Assembly (NCBI GenBank): GCA_023391175.1
Contig: JAEWBL010000063.1
Coordinates: 1-8,224, forward strand
Direction: 5' to 3'
Source of the DNA: Pseudomonadota bacterium
GTDB taxonomy: Bacteria; Pseudomonadota; Alphaproteobacteria; Rhizobiales; Xanthobacteraceae
Length of the DNA stretch: 8,224 bases
This document shows positions 1 through 6,416 of the stretch, in pieces. The notes under the pieces are model-generated. The model worked only from the letters and a program-made list of their open reading frames with translations. It had not been told where the DNA came from and ran no database searches. The translations under genes and the position numbers were made by a program. Positions within the stretch are counted from its first letter, which is position 1. Each line of letters opens with the position of its first letter.

Positions 1-1350
1 ATGGCCATCACTGTGGTGGTGCTGCTCGTGGTGGGGCTCGTGCTCGCCTCCCTCTACCGCAGCTCCGCCGAGCGCGCGTTCGACCGGCAGCTCGACATCT
101 ATCTGAAGATCATCGTCGCCGACGTCGCCAACGCGCCGGATCGGCTGCCCGATCCGGCGGCGCTCGCCGATCCGCTGTTCGCCTTCCCCAATTCCGGCTG
201 GTACTGGCAGATCGCGCTGAAGTCCGGCGGCCAGCTTGAGCGGCGCACCTCGCGCTCGCTGGTGGGGGCCAGCCTGCCGCTGCTCGCCGAGCAGGGCATC
301 CGCGGCCGCCCCGGGCTCATGCGGCAGGGCTATGCGACCGGGCCGGGCGGCGTCGCCCTGCGCGTCGTCGAGCGCGACGTGGACCTCGGCACCGATGCCC
401 ATTACGTGGTCTCGGTGGCCGCGGTGGCGTCCGATCTCGAAGCCGAGATCTCCGCCTTCAACCTCTCGCTGGCGGCGACGCTCGTGGTGCTGGCCTGCGC
501 CTTCCTGCTGGTGGTCATCGTGCAGGTGCGGTTCGGGCTGAAGCCGCTCACCCGCATCTCGGAGGCGCTCTCGGATGTGCGCTCCGGCAAGGCCGAGCGG
601 CTGGAGGGCACGTACCCCATCGAGATCGTGCCGCTGGTGCGGGAGGTGAATGCCCTCATCGACGCCAACCACGAGATCGTGGAGCGCGCCCGCACCCATG
701 TGGGCAACCTTGCCCATGCGCTCAAGACTCCCCTTTCCGTGCTGATGAACGAGGCCGGTACCCGCGACGACCCCCTCGCCATGCGGGTGCGCGACCAGGC
801 CGGGGTGATGCGGGACCAGGTGGCGCACCATCTGGAGCGCGCCCGCATGGCGGCCCGCATCTCGGTGGTGGCGAGCGTGTGCGAAGTGACCCCGGTCATC
901 ACCTCGCTCGCCCGCACCATGGAGAAGATCCACCGCACCAAGGACCTCGCCATCGACGTGCACATTCCCGAGGACGTGCATTTCCGCGGCGAGCAGCAGG
1001 ATCTCGAGGAGATGTTCGGCAATCTCATTGACAATGCCTGCAAATGGGCCTCCTCCCGCGTGGAGGTGGAGGTTCTGGTGGAGCGGCCGCGCACCCCCGG
1101 CGACCGGGTCTATTTCCACGTCACCATCGACGATGACGGTCCGGGCCTTGATCCCGCGCGGCGTGTGGATGTGGGGCGACGTGGGCGGCGGCTCGATGAG
1201 TCCAAGCCCGGCTCCGGGCTCGGCCTCTCCATCGTCCACGAGCTGGCCCTGCTCTATGGCGGGCGGTTCGAGCTGAGCTCGGCCCCCATCGGCGGCCTTC
1301 GGACCGAACTGGTGCTGCCGGCCGCCGCGGCGCCGCCCCCACCCACCTGA
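1..1350 (+). CDS. PhoQ-like sensor histidine kinase (5' end probably cut by the window)
   Basis: This is an inner-membrane sensor kinase that would autophosphorylate on histidine and pass the phosphate to a response regulator. Visible in order are a membrane segment at about residues 2-19, a periplasmic sensor region at about 20-150, a second membrane segment at about 153-175, a HAMP-like linker, and an H-box HALKTPL with the phospho-accepting His at about residue 239. The ATPase domain follows, with the N-box NLIDNACKW at 341-349, the G1 box DDGPGL at about 378-383 and the G2 box GSGLGLS at 404-410. HxLKTPL and DNACK are typical of the PhoQ branch. The window opens on an ATG lying directly inside the first membrane segment, with no basic cytoplasmic tail, so the true start is probably upstream. 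The partner response regulator is expected upstream by family habit but is not visible. The ligand is unknown. Confidence 0.9.
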   Translation: MAITVVVLLVVGLVLASLYRSSAERAFDRQLDIYLKIIVADVANAPDRLPDPAALADPLFAFPNSGWYWQIALKSGGQLERRTSRSLVGASLPLLAEQGIRGRPGLMRQGYATGPGGVALRVVERDVDLGTDAHYVVSVAAVASDLEAEISAFNLSLAATLVVLACAFLLVVIVQVRFGLKPLTRISEALSDVRSGKAERLEGTYPIEIVPLVREVNALIDANHEIVERARTHVGNLAHALKTPLSVLMNEAGTRDDPLAMRVRDQAGVMRDQVAHHLERARMAARISVVASVCEVTPVITSLARTMEKIHRTKDLAIDVHIPEDVHFRGEQQDLEEMFGNLIDNACKWASSRVEVEVLVERPRTPGDRVYFHVTIDDDGPGLDPARRVDVGRRGRRLDESKPGSGLGLSIVHELALLYGGRFELSSAPIGGLRTELVLPAAAAPPPPT

Positions 1351-1560
1351 CGTTTCGGGACGGCGCGGCCCCGGGGGTGACACCGTGGCGCCACAGGCTG
1401 CGGCAAACCGTCTTCACAGTGAGGCTTGCGGCGCCTAAGAGAGCCCGTCAGCCTCTTTGTCGCCCCAATCGGTGATCCGATGGGCTGGTCTGAGCGTTGA
1501 TGACGTGCACGGGCATTCGCCCGGGTCCGTCCTGCCCGTTGTTCTGCCCGAGGCCTGTTC

Positions 1561-1998
1561 ATGTTCGTCCGCGTGTTCCGCGTCCCTCCCGCGTTCGCAG
1601 CGGTCGTCGCCCTTGCGCTCGGCGGGTGCGCGACCGACAACACGGGCAACAAGGCGACGGCGGCGCTCGCGGCCCTGCCCACGGCACCGGTGATGTCGGG
1701 CACTGTCTCCGGCGGCCTCATCAGCGGCGGAATCGGCAACGGGCTCGACGATGGCGACCGGCAGCGCGCCTACGACGCCGAGATTTCGGCGCTGGAGACG
1801 GGCGGCCCCGGCTATCCCATCGGCTGGAAGGGCGACGGCAACGCGCGCGGGACGGTCATCGCCGGCCCGCCCTACAATCGCGCCGGCTACCAGAGCTGCC
1901 GCGACTATTCCCACACCATCTATATCGACAATCGCCCTCAGATCGCCCGCGGCGCCGCCTGCCGCACGGCGGACGGCCGCTGGCAGCCGGTGAGCTGA
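1561..1998 (+). CDS. Small surface-antigen-like lipoprotein (17 kDa antigen type)
   Basis: This 145-residue protein is a predicted outer-membrane or periplasmic lipoprotein. The N-terminus is a short basic and hydrophobic signal ending in the lipobox LGGC, with Cys23 the expected lipidated residue. Residues 47-61 are rich in Gly and Ser and resemble a short glycine-zipper remnant. The C-terminal half has the pattern of the Rickettsia 17 kDa surface antigen C-terminus: a CRDY motif at 113-116, a second Cys at 134 and the final ADGRWQPV. The two cysteines could pair. The ATG is supported by GAGG at 1550-1553, seven bases upstream. It follows the sensor kinase on the same strand after 210 bases, so it probably has its own promoter, though co-regulation is possible. 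The molecular role of this family is not well defined; envelope structure or integrity is a guess. Confidence 0.8.
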   Translation: MFVRVFRVPPAFAAVVALALGGCATDNTGNKATAALAALPTAPVMSGTVSGGLISGGIGNGLDDGDRQRAYDAEISALETGGPGYPIGWKGDGNARGTVIAGPPYNRAGYQSCRDYSHTIYIDNRPQIARGAACRTADGRWQPVS

Positions 1999-2044
1999 TC
2001 TGCGCGCCCAAAGGCTGCGCTCCAAGGCTGCTGCGCGCTGAAGG

Positions 2045-2071
2045 CGCCCGCCGCCTGAGGTGGTGCGGGCG
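2045..2071. terminator. GC-rich inverted repeat, possible terminator between convergent genes
   Basis: CGCCCGC (2045-2051) and GCGGGCG (2065-2071) form a perfect 7-bp stem with a 13-base loop, 47 bases after the lipoprotein stop. There is no T-run on either side, so a rho-independent role is uncertain. Confidence 0.3.
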
Positions 2072-2103
2072 TGGAAAGCGGGGACAGGATTTCGCGACAG
2101 GCT

Positions 2104-2139
2104 GCGCGGCCGCCTGAGGCGCGTCGCGGTCGGCCGCGC
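2104..2139. terminator. 8-bp inverted repeat just past the stress-protein stop
   Basis: GCGCGGCC (2104-2111) and GGCCGCGC (2132-2139) are a perfect 8-bp stem around a 20-base loop that holds its own short GCC/GGC hairpin. The repeat begins 5 bases after the stress-protein stop codon when read on the - strand, which is where a terminator would lie. There is no clear U-tract, so a bidirectional or Rho-assisted function is only likely, not shown. Confidence 0.35.
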
Positions 2140-2144
2140 GGGCC

Positions 2145-2984
2145 TCAGTAGGACATGAGCAGGGGAACCTTGCAGTCCTCCAGCAGCGACTCGGTGACCC
2201 CTCCCAGCACCCATTCGCGGATGCGCGAGTGGTTGAAGGCGCCCATGACGATGAGGTCGGCGCCGATCAGCCCGGCCTGCTCGCGCAGGGTCTCGGCGAC
2301 GCCATCCGGGCTCACCACCAGATTCTTCACCTCCACATGGACGCCATGGCGCGCCAGATGGGGCGCCAGCTCGGCGCCGGGCACCTCGTGCGCCAGCTCC
2401 TTTTCCGAGCCGATGGCAAGCACCTCCACCGAAGCGGCGGACTTGAGGATGCCCATGGCGTCGTTGACAGCCCGCGTCGCCCGCACGCTGGCGTCCCAGG
2501 CGATCAGAACGCGGTCGTGCCTGAAGGTGTCCACGCCGGGCGGCACCACGATCACCGGCCGGCCGCTCTCGAACAGCAGCGCCTCGATCAGCCCCCGATC
2601 GGCATTGACGGTGGCGACCTCCGCGTCGAGCACAGCGATGTCATGGACCCGCGCCTGGGCGACGAACAGCTCCACCAGCTGCCCATAGGCGAGCTGCGGC
2701 GCCTCCACTGACGCCGCGACACCGGCCGCCGCCGCATCGCCCCGCGCCCGCTCCGCCACCGCCTGCGCAAGCTGCTTCAGCCGGCGGTTGTGGGCGGCGA
2801 CGAGGCCGGTCGCGACGTTGCTGACGAAGGCGTTCCCCATCACCACCTTGAGCGAGGCTGCCTGGATGGTGGCGTGGGCGCCGGACTGCTGGGCCAGCGA
2901 GAGGCCATAGGCGAGCGCGGCAGAGGGCTCATCGATGCCCTCTTCGGTCATGCCGATGAGTACGCTTTTTATGTTCTGCACCAT
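2145..2984 (-). CDS. Universal stress protein, tandem UspA domains
   Basis: This 279-residue cytoplasmic protein is about twice a single Usp domain and has two Usp folds in tandem. The first starts with IKSVLIGMTEE and runs to about residue 150, ending in RPVIVVPPG. The second runs from DRVLIAWDAS (about 157) to PLLMSY. The second domain carries the nucleotide-binding loop at 247-264, beginning MGAFNHSR and ending LGGVT. The usual second glycine of the G-x2-G motif is Asn251 here, while the first domain has no clear loop. The ATG at 2984 is preceded by a perfect AGGAGG (2994-2999) nine bases away. Upstream lies a FixK/FNR-type box, suggesting induction at low oxygen, as is common for stress proteins of this group. 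It diverges from the MarC-family gene and converges on the lipoprotein gene. Its precise client or pathway cannot be told from sequence. Confidence 0.93.
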   Translation of the reverse strand: MVQNIKSVLIGMTEEGIDEPSAALAYGLSLAQQSGAHATIQAASLKVVMGNAFVSNVATGLVAAHNRRLKQLAQAVAERARGDAAAAGVAASVEAPQLAYGQLVELFVAQARVHDIAVLDAEVATVNADRGLIEALLFESGRPVIVVPPGVDTFRHDRVLIAWDASVRATRAVNDAMGILKSAASVEVLAIGSEKELAHEVPGAELAPHLARHGVHVEVKNLVVSPDGVAETLREQAGLIGADLIVMGAFNHSRIREWVLGGVTESLLEDCKVPLLMSY

Positions 2985-3010
2985 TTGGCGTTTCCTCCTG
3001 ACACAAGATC

Positions 3011-3016
3011 AAGGTA
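3011..3016 (-). promoter_or_regulatory. Candidate -10 element for the stress-protein gene
   Basis: On the - strand this reads TACCTT, keeping the key T, A and final T of TATAAT. It would put the transcript start near 3004, leaving a leader of about 19 bases that contains the AGGAGG site. The start then lies about 40.5 bases from the centre of the FixK-type box, the spacing expected for class II activation by FNR/FixK proteins. Confidence 0.45.
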
Positions 3017-3037
3017 CCCGAAGGCTTCAGCTTGTCG

Positions 3038-3051
3038 TTGCGTCATGTCAA
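3038..3051. promoter_or_regulatory. FixK/FNR-type binding box
   Basis: The 14 bases TTGC-GTCATG-TCAA match the FixK-type pattern TTG(A/C)-N6-(T/G)CAA on both strands; the - strand reads TTGA-N6-GCAA. It is 54 bases upstream of the stress-protein start and centred at about -40.5 from the predicted transcript start. The outer TTGACA on the - strand also resembles a sigma70 -35 hexamer, but the bases 17 further on (GAAGCC) make a poor -10. Activation of the stress gene by a CRP/FNR-family regulator is therefore the better reading. No convincing -10 exists at the matching distance towards the MarC-family gene. Confidence 0.55.
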
Positions 3052-3119
3052 GGCTGCAGAGCCTGCCTGCCGGTTGCCAGCCCATTCCCTTGAGGTAATA
3101 AGGGGTGCAGGGGGTGCCG

Positions 3120-3755
3120 ATGATCGACGATCTGAACCTGTTCGCGAGCCAGCTGGTGACGCTCTGGGTCGTGCTGGAGCCGCTGAGCCATCTCAGCATG
3201 TTCCTCGCCACCACCGACCATCTCGACCGGCAGGAGCGGCACAAGGTGGCGGCCATGGGCACCGCCTTCGCCTTCCTGATCCTTGTGGTGTTCACGCTGA
3301 TCGGTCGGATGCTGCTGGAGGCGATGGGCATCTCCATCCTCGCCTTCCAGATCTCCGGCGGCATCATCCTGTTCTATTTCTCGATGACCATGATCTTCGG
3401 GGCGATGACCCCCCATGCCGTCACGCCCGCCCCCGAGCGGCGGCTGACCCATATCGCCATCTATCCCATCGCGACCCCCATCATCGCCGGGCCGGGCGCC
3501 ATCCTCGCCATGGTGCTGTTCTCGGACAACAACCGGGGCGCGCCGCTCTCCCAGCACCTCGTCACGGTGAGCGTGCTGGTGCTCATGTCGCTGGTGCTGT
3601 TCGCCATCTTCTGGCTGGGCGACTACATCGCCAAGGTGCTCGGCGAGGGCGGAGCGAGCCTCCTGCGGCGGATCATGGGCATCCTGCTCGCCGCCTTCTC
3701 GGTCAATCTGGTGCTCAACGCCTTCCAGAAATGGCTCAACCTGCCGCCGATCTGA
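3120..3755 (+). CDS. MarC-family integral membrane protein
   Basis: This protein of 211 residues, the usual size for MarC/UPF0056, has about six hydrophobic segments and is an inner-membrane protein. Family signs are the N-terminal helix LVTLWVVLEPLSHLSMFLA, a second helix pair ending FQISGGIILF, and the repeat motif YPIATPIIAGPGAI in the middle; the two halves form the inverted repeat typical of the family. The first-helix motif reads EPLSH where many relatives have NPIG. The ATG at 3120 is chosen because AGGGGG (3109-3114) lies five bases upstream and the N-terminus aligns with relatives. In-frame GTG codons at 3105 and 3114 are possible alternatives, the former with GAGG at 3092. Despite the name, a role in multiple antibiotic resistance is not supported for this family, and its transport function is unknown. 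It is a single gene, converging on the dimethylamine monooxygenase operon. Confidence 0.88.
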   Translation: MIDDLNLFASQLVTLWVVLEPLSHLSMFLATTDHLDRQERHKVAAMGTAFAFLILVVFTLIGRMLLEAMGISILAFQISGGIILFYFSMTMIFGAMTPHAVTPAPERRLTHIAIYPIATPIIAGPGAILAMVLFSDNNRGAPLSQHLVTVSVLVLMSLVLFAIFWLGDYIAKVLGEGGASLLRRIMGILLAAFSVNLVLNAFQKWLNLPPI

Positions 3756-3765
3756 GCGGCGGCAG
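3741..3765 (+). terminator. Hairpin overlapping the MarC-family stop codon
   Basis: A 9-bp perfect stem (3741-3749 with 3757-3765) encloses a 7-base loop that contains the TGA stop. It is followed by GCTGGCTTTCTC, only a weak T-rich tail. It sits in the 33-base gap between convergent genes and probably ends MarC transcription. A second short repeat, GGCCT/AGGCC (3779-3783 and 3791-3795), spans the stop of the opposing gene. Confidence 0.5.
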
Positions 3766-3788
3766 GCTGGCTTTCTCGGGCCTTAAGG

Positions 3789-4850
3789 TCAGGCCTCGAT
3801 CTTCTCCACATCCGGCGCGATGCCGGGCGAGGTCGGCGAGCCGTCGTCGAGCGGCGCGAGGTGGTCCACGACCATCTGGCGGAAGCGCGGGATGCCCTTG
3901 TAGGCGGCGATGTCCGGATGCAGGTCGCGCAGCACCCGGTGCAGCCGCCGGCGCCACTTCGGCACCTTGGCGATGTCGGCGACGCTGGTGAGATAGCAGC
4001 GGATGCCGAACAGGATGGCGTTGGAGCGGGGCAGACGATAGAGCGTCTGCAGCTCCACGCGCAGATGCACCTTCTCCGCCACGTTCTCCGGCGTGATCGA
4101 CGCCTTGTCCGGCCCCCACACCGGATAATTCTCCGGCGAGGTGTCCAGGCGCGGGTTCACCGTCATGGTCCAGTTCAGGCGGCGCACCGGCTGGCCGTAC
4201 TGGAGGCGCAGGAGATACTTCAGGGCGCGGTCGAACACGCCCTTCTCGTGCGCCAGCGGCACCGGGCCGTGCCATTCCTGGAAGCTCATGCCGATATCGA
4301 ACTCCAGCGACCAGTCGGCCTGGGTCGTCACCATGCCGCCGTCCACGAAGAGGTTGTCCTCGCGCTGGTCCTGGAGGGTGAAATCACCCTGCGCCTGCCG
4401 GGTGATGTACTCGAACGGCCCGCAGGGCAGCGTCTCCGCCTTGCCGAAGATGAAGCTCTGCTGGATGCCGAGCGGTCGGTTCACCCAGGTCCAGGCGTCG
4501 CCGTCCTTGGACAGGGTGAAGTGCTCGGGATAATCAGCCGCGAGGCTTTCCATGATGAGCTCGAGGCTGTCCCACTCCGCCGTCATCATGTGCGGCAGCA
4601 CCTGGCAGCGCTTGGGGTCCTCGGCGAGGATGCGGGCGCGCTCCTTGCACTCGGCGATATAGTGCTCGTCGATGTCGAACACCGCCTGGAAGGCCGCGGT
4701 GGGCCCCCCGCGCACGTGCGGCTCGATGTTCACCGAATACATGTAGCTGTCTTCGGGGAACGGGAACGGGAAGCGCAGGAGATCCTCGGGCGACTTCTTG
4801 TAGGTGAAGGTGTCGCGGAAGGTCTCTGCGGGCTTGAACTGAAGGGTCAT
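3789..4850 (-). CDS. Heme-dependent oxidative N-demethylase (DUF3445), dimethylamine monooxygenase catalytic subunit
   Basis: This 353-residue cytoplasmic protein belongs to the DUF3445 family, whose members are heme-dependent oxidative N-demethylases and the oxygenase subunit of dimethylamine monooxygenase. Family-like blocks are FPFPEDSYMYSVNIEP (about 28-44), VNRPLGIQQSF (about 123-133), the FDIGMSFQEWHGPVPLA stretch (184-200), and the strongly typical VELQTLYRLPRSNAILFGIR segment (265-284). The expected reaction is dimethylamine + O2 + NADPH to methylamine + formaldehyde + water. The heme ligand cannot be assigned by eye. The ATG at 4850 is chosen because GGGAGG (4855-4860) lies four bases upstream and the family N-terminus begins there; a longer frame to 5030 overlaps the reductase and is unlikely. 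It is the last gene of the operon, 14 bases after the reductase. Subunit letters differ between naming schemes, so no symbol is given. A different small secondary or tertiary amine substrate remains possible. Confidence 0.88.
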   Translation of the reverse strand: MTLQFKPAETFRDTFTYKKSPEDLLRFPFPFPEDSYMYSVNIEPHVRGGPTAAFQAVFDIDEHYIAECKERARILAEDPKRCQVLPHMMTAEWDSLELIMESLAADYPEHFTLSKDGDAWTWVNRPLGIQQSFIFGKAETLPCGPFEYITRQAQGDFTLQDQREDNLFVDGGMVTTQADWSLEFDIGMSFQEWHGPVPLAHEKGVFDRALKYLLRLQYGQPVRRLNWTMTVNPRLDTSPENYPVWGPDKASITPENVAEKVHLRVELQTLYRLPRSNAILFGIRCYLTSVADIAKVPKWRRRLHRVLRDLHPDIAAYKGIPRFRQMVVDHLAPLDDGSPTSPGIAPDVEKIEA

Positions 4851-4864
4851 GGAACCTCCCGGGA

Positions 4865-5821
4865 TCACAGGTCGATGACGATGCGCGGGCCGCGGGCACG
4901 CGACACGCAGGTCATGATGAGGGTGCCGGCCGCCTTCTCCTCCGCGGAGAGGAAGTCGTCTCGGTGCTCCGCCTCGCCCTCGACGAGAGGCGTGGCGCAC
5001 TGGCCGCAGGCGCCGCCGCGGCACAGGCACGGGGCCTCCACGCCGGCCGCCTCAATGGCTTCCAAGAGGCTCTGGCTCTCGCCCACCTCCACCTCGATGC
5101 CGGACTTCCGGAGCACGGCGCGGAAGGGAAGGCCGGTGACGTCGCCGCCGAAGCTCTCCTTGTGCACCTTGCCCTTGGGCCAGCCGAGCGCGGCGGCGGT
5201 GGAGGCCACCGCCTCCATCAGGCTGTGCGGCCCGCAGACATAGACATGGGTGCCGAGCGGCTGGCGCGCCAGCAGGCCGGCGAGATCGAAGGCAGCGCGG
5301 CCGCCACCATGCACGCGGATTTCCTCGCCCGCCGCATAGGGCGCGAGCAGGCGCTCGAACACCGGCACTTCGTCCAGCGTCGCGAGCTGGTGCAACTCGA
5401 AGCGCGCGCCGCGCGCCTTCAGCTCCGGCAGGAAGGACAGGAGCGGCGTGATGCCGATGCCACCGCCGATGAGCAGGTGCTTCTTCGCGGTGGAGGCGAG
5501 CGGGAAGAGGCTCACCGGATTGGCCATCTCCAGCACGTCGCCCGGCGCGACCCGCCGATGGAGATAGGAGGAGCCGCCGCGCGACTGGGCGACGAGGCGC
5601 ACGATGATGTCGTAGCGTGCGCGCTCGGAGGGCGGGGAGACGAGGGAATAGGCGTTCTTCATCACCCGGGCGCCGTCGCGCAGGGTGAGGAGCACGTGCC
5701 CTCCTGCCGGCGGGGTCGGGAATACGCCGCCGTGGGCGGGCTCGAAGGAGAAGCGCTTGAGGCTCGGCGCAAGCTCGACGATCTCGCGCACGCGCACATT
5801 GAAGGGCTGGGCGGCGGTCAT
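4865..5821 (-). CDS. PDR/VanB-type flavin and 2Fe-2S oxidoreductase, dimethylamine monooxygenase reductase subunit
   Basis: This 318-residue cytoplasmic electron carrier takes hydride from NAD(P)H through flavin to a 2Fe-2S cluster and on to the DUF3445 partner. A flavin-binding domain (about 5-110) has NAYSLVS at 56-62. The nucleotide-binding domain (about 113-225) has GGGIGITP at 119-126 and CGPHSLMEA at 196-204. The C-terminal plant-type ferredoxin domain (about 233-318) has the ligand set Cys267-x4-Cys272-x2-Cys275-x29-Cys305. Domain order and length match the phthalate dioxygenase reductase family, which usually uses FMN. The ATG overlaps the stop of the DmmA-family gene as ATGA (5818-5821), implying translational coupling and a fixed subunit ratio. 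Such reductases serve many oxygenases, so the dimethylamine role rests on the neighbours. All cofactor residues appear intact. Confidence 0.9.
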   Translation of the reverse strand: MTAAQPFNVRVREIVELAPSLKRFSFEPAHGGVFPTPPAGGHVLLTLRDGARVMKNAYSLVSPPSERARYDIIVRLVAQSRGGSSYLHRRVAPGDVLEMANPVSLFPLASTAKKHLLIGGGIGITPLLSFLPELKARGARFELHQLATLDEVPVFERLLAPYAAGEEIRVHGGGRAAFDLAGLLARQPLGTHVYVCGPHSLMEAVASTAAALGWPKGKVHKESFGGDVTGLPFRAVLRKSGIEVEVGESQSLLEAIEAAGVEAPCLCRGGACGQCATPLVEGEAEHRDDFLSAEEKAAGTLIMTCVSRARGPRIVIDL

Positions 5822-6405
5822 GCGTAAAGCTCCTCGGCCTCGGGCACCTCACCGGGCACCTCGGCGTCCACCTGGACCGCCATGAAGGCGGCGAGCCGCC
5901 GTGAGAAATGATCGCGCACGAACAGGGATGCGGCGCAGCCCGGGCAGGTGAAGATGGAGGTGGTAACACCCTCGCTTACGGTCCGGCAGTGGACGCAATA
6001 GATGCGCCGCGCCTTCGGGCCGACCGCGGCGAAGGCGGTCTCCTGCCGGCTGAGGCCGGCCTTTTCGGCGCGCCCCCACACATCCCACAGGAACGGCTCG
6101 GCGCCGGCCGCATAGAGGCGCAGCCCCATGGTTTCGCGGGCGAGCCGCTCCTCCAGCGCGGAAAACAGGTGCGGCACGGAGCGGAAGACGGCGACGCTGC
6201 CCGGCGCCTCCTCCATGGCCGGGGCGGAGGGCACGGCGCTGCGCCGGGCCACCGTCCAGACCTCGAAGGCGGAGGGGGCAACCCCCTCCGCCAGCGCTTC
6301 AGCCGGGACCTCGGCCGCCTCAACCACCAGGAGGTGGTGCCGTCCGGACGGGTCCGGGGCAATGGGGGCGTACGTCGGGCGGCTCTTGATACCCTGGTCG
6401 CTCAT
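5818..6405 (-). CDS. dmmA: DmmA-family zinc-ribbon subunit of dimethylamine monooxygenase
   Basis: This 195-residue protein resembles the DmmA family of dimethylamine monooxygenase subunits. The first 20 residues look disordered, and an N-terminal domain follows with alternating short strands and helices (about 22-125). Next comes a compact C-terminal zinc-ribbon or rubredoxin-like module with Cys137-x2-Cys140 and Cys154-x2-Cys157, followed by the family-typical VRDHFSRRLAAFM. The tail (180-195) is acidic. It has no recognisable catalytic motif; a structural, docking or electron-transfer role beside the heme and reductase subunits is inferred. The ATG at 6405 is chosen because GGAG (6411-6414) lies five bases upstream, 11 bases after the permease stop. 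The same frame stays open far into the permease gene, but that part is a shadow. It overlaps the reductase start by four bases. The symbol follows the protein-family name; other schemes use different letters. Confidence 0.82.
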   Translation of the reverse strand: MSDQGIKSRPTYAPIAPDPSGRHHLLVVEAAEVPAEALAEGVAPSAFEVWTVARRSAVPSAPAMEEAPGSVAVFRSVPHLFSALEERLARETMGLRLYAAGAEPFLWDVWGRAEKAGLSRQETAFAAVGPKARRIYCVHCRTVSEGVTTSIFTCPGCAASLFVRDHFSRRLAAFMAVQVDAEVPGEVPEAEELYA

Positions 6406-6416
6406 TTCGTCTCCGT

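Noticed and set aside
402..1094. Open frame of 230 codons on the - strand opposite the sensor kinase
   Set aside because: It is a Ser/Arg/Thr-rich shadow frame; the kinase motifs on the + strand are unambiguous.
1385..1394. 10-bp palindrome GTGGCGCCAC after the kinase
   Set aside because: It has no loop and no T-run, so it is not a terminator, and such palindromes are common at this GC content.
1497..1510. Near match to a FixK box (TTGA-N6-GCAC) upstream of the lipoprotein gene
   Set aside because: The last base breaks the palindrome and no paired -10 is evident, so it is probably chance.
4851..5030. 60-codon N-terminal extension of the DUF3445 protein
   Set aside because: It overlaps the reductase ferredoxin domain and is Arg-rich; GGGAGG four bases before the ATG at 4850 fixes the start.
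3861..5243. Open frame of 460 codons on the + strand
   Set aside because: It lies across two well-supported - strand genes, has a shadow-like Arg/His/Leu/Ala composition and shows no domain.
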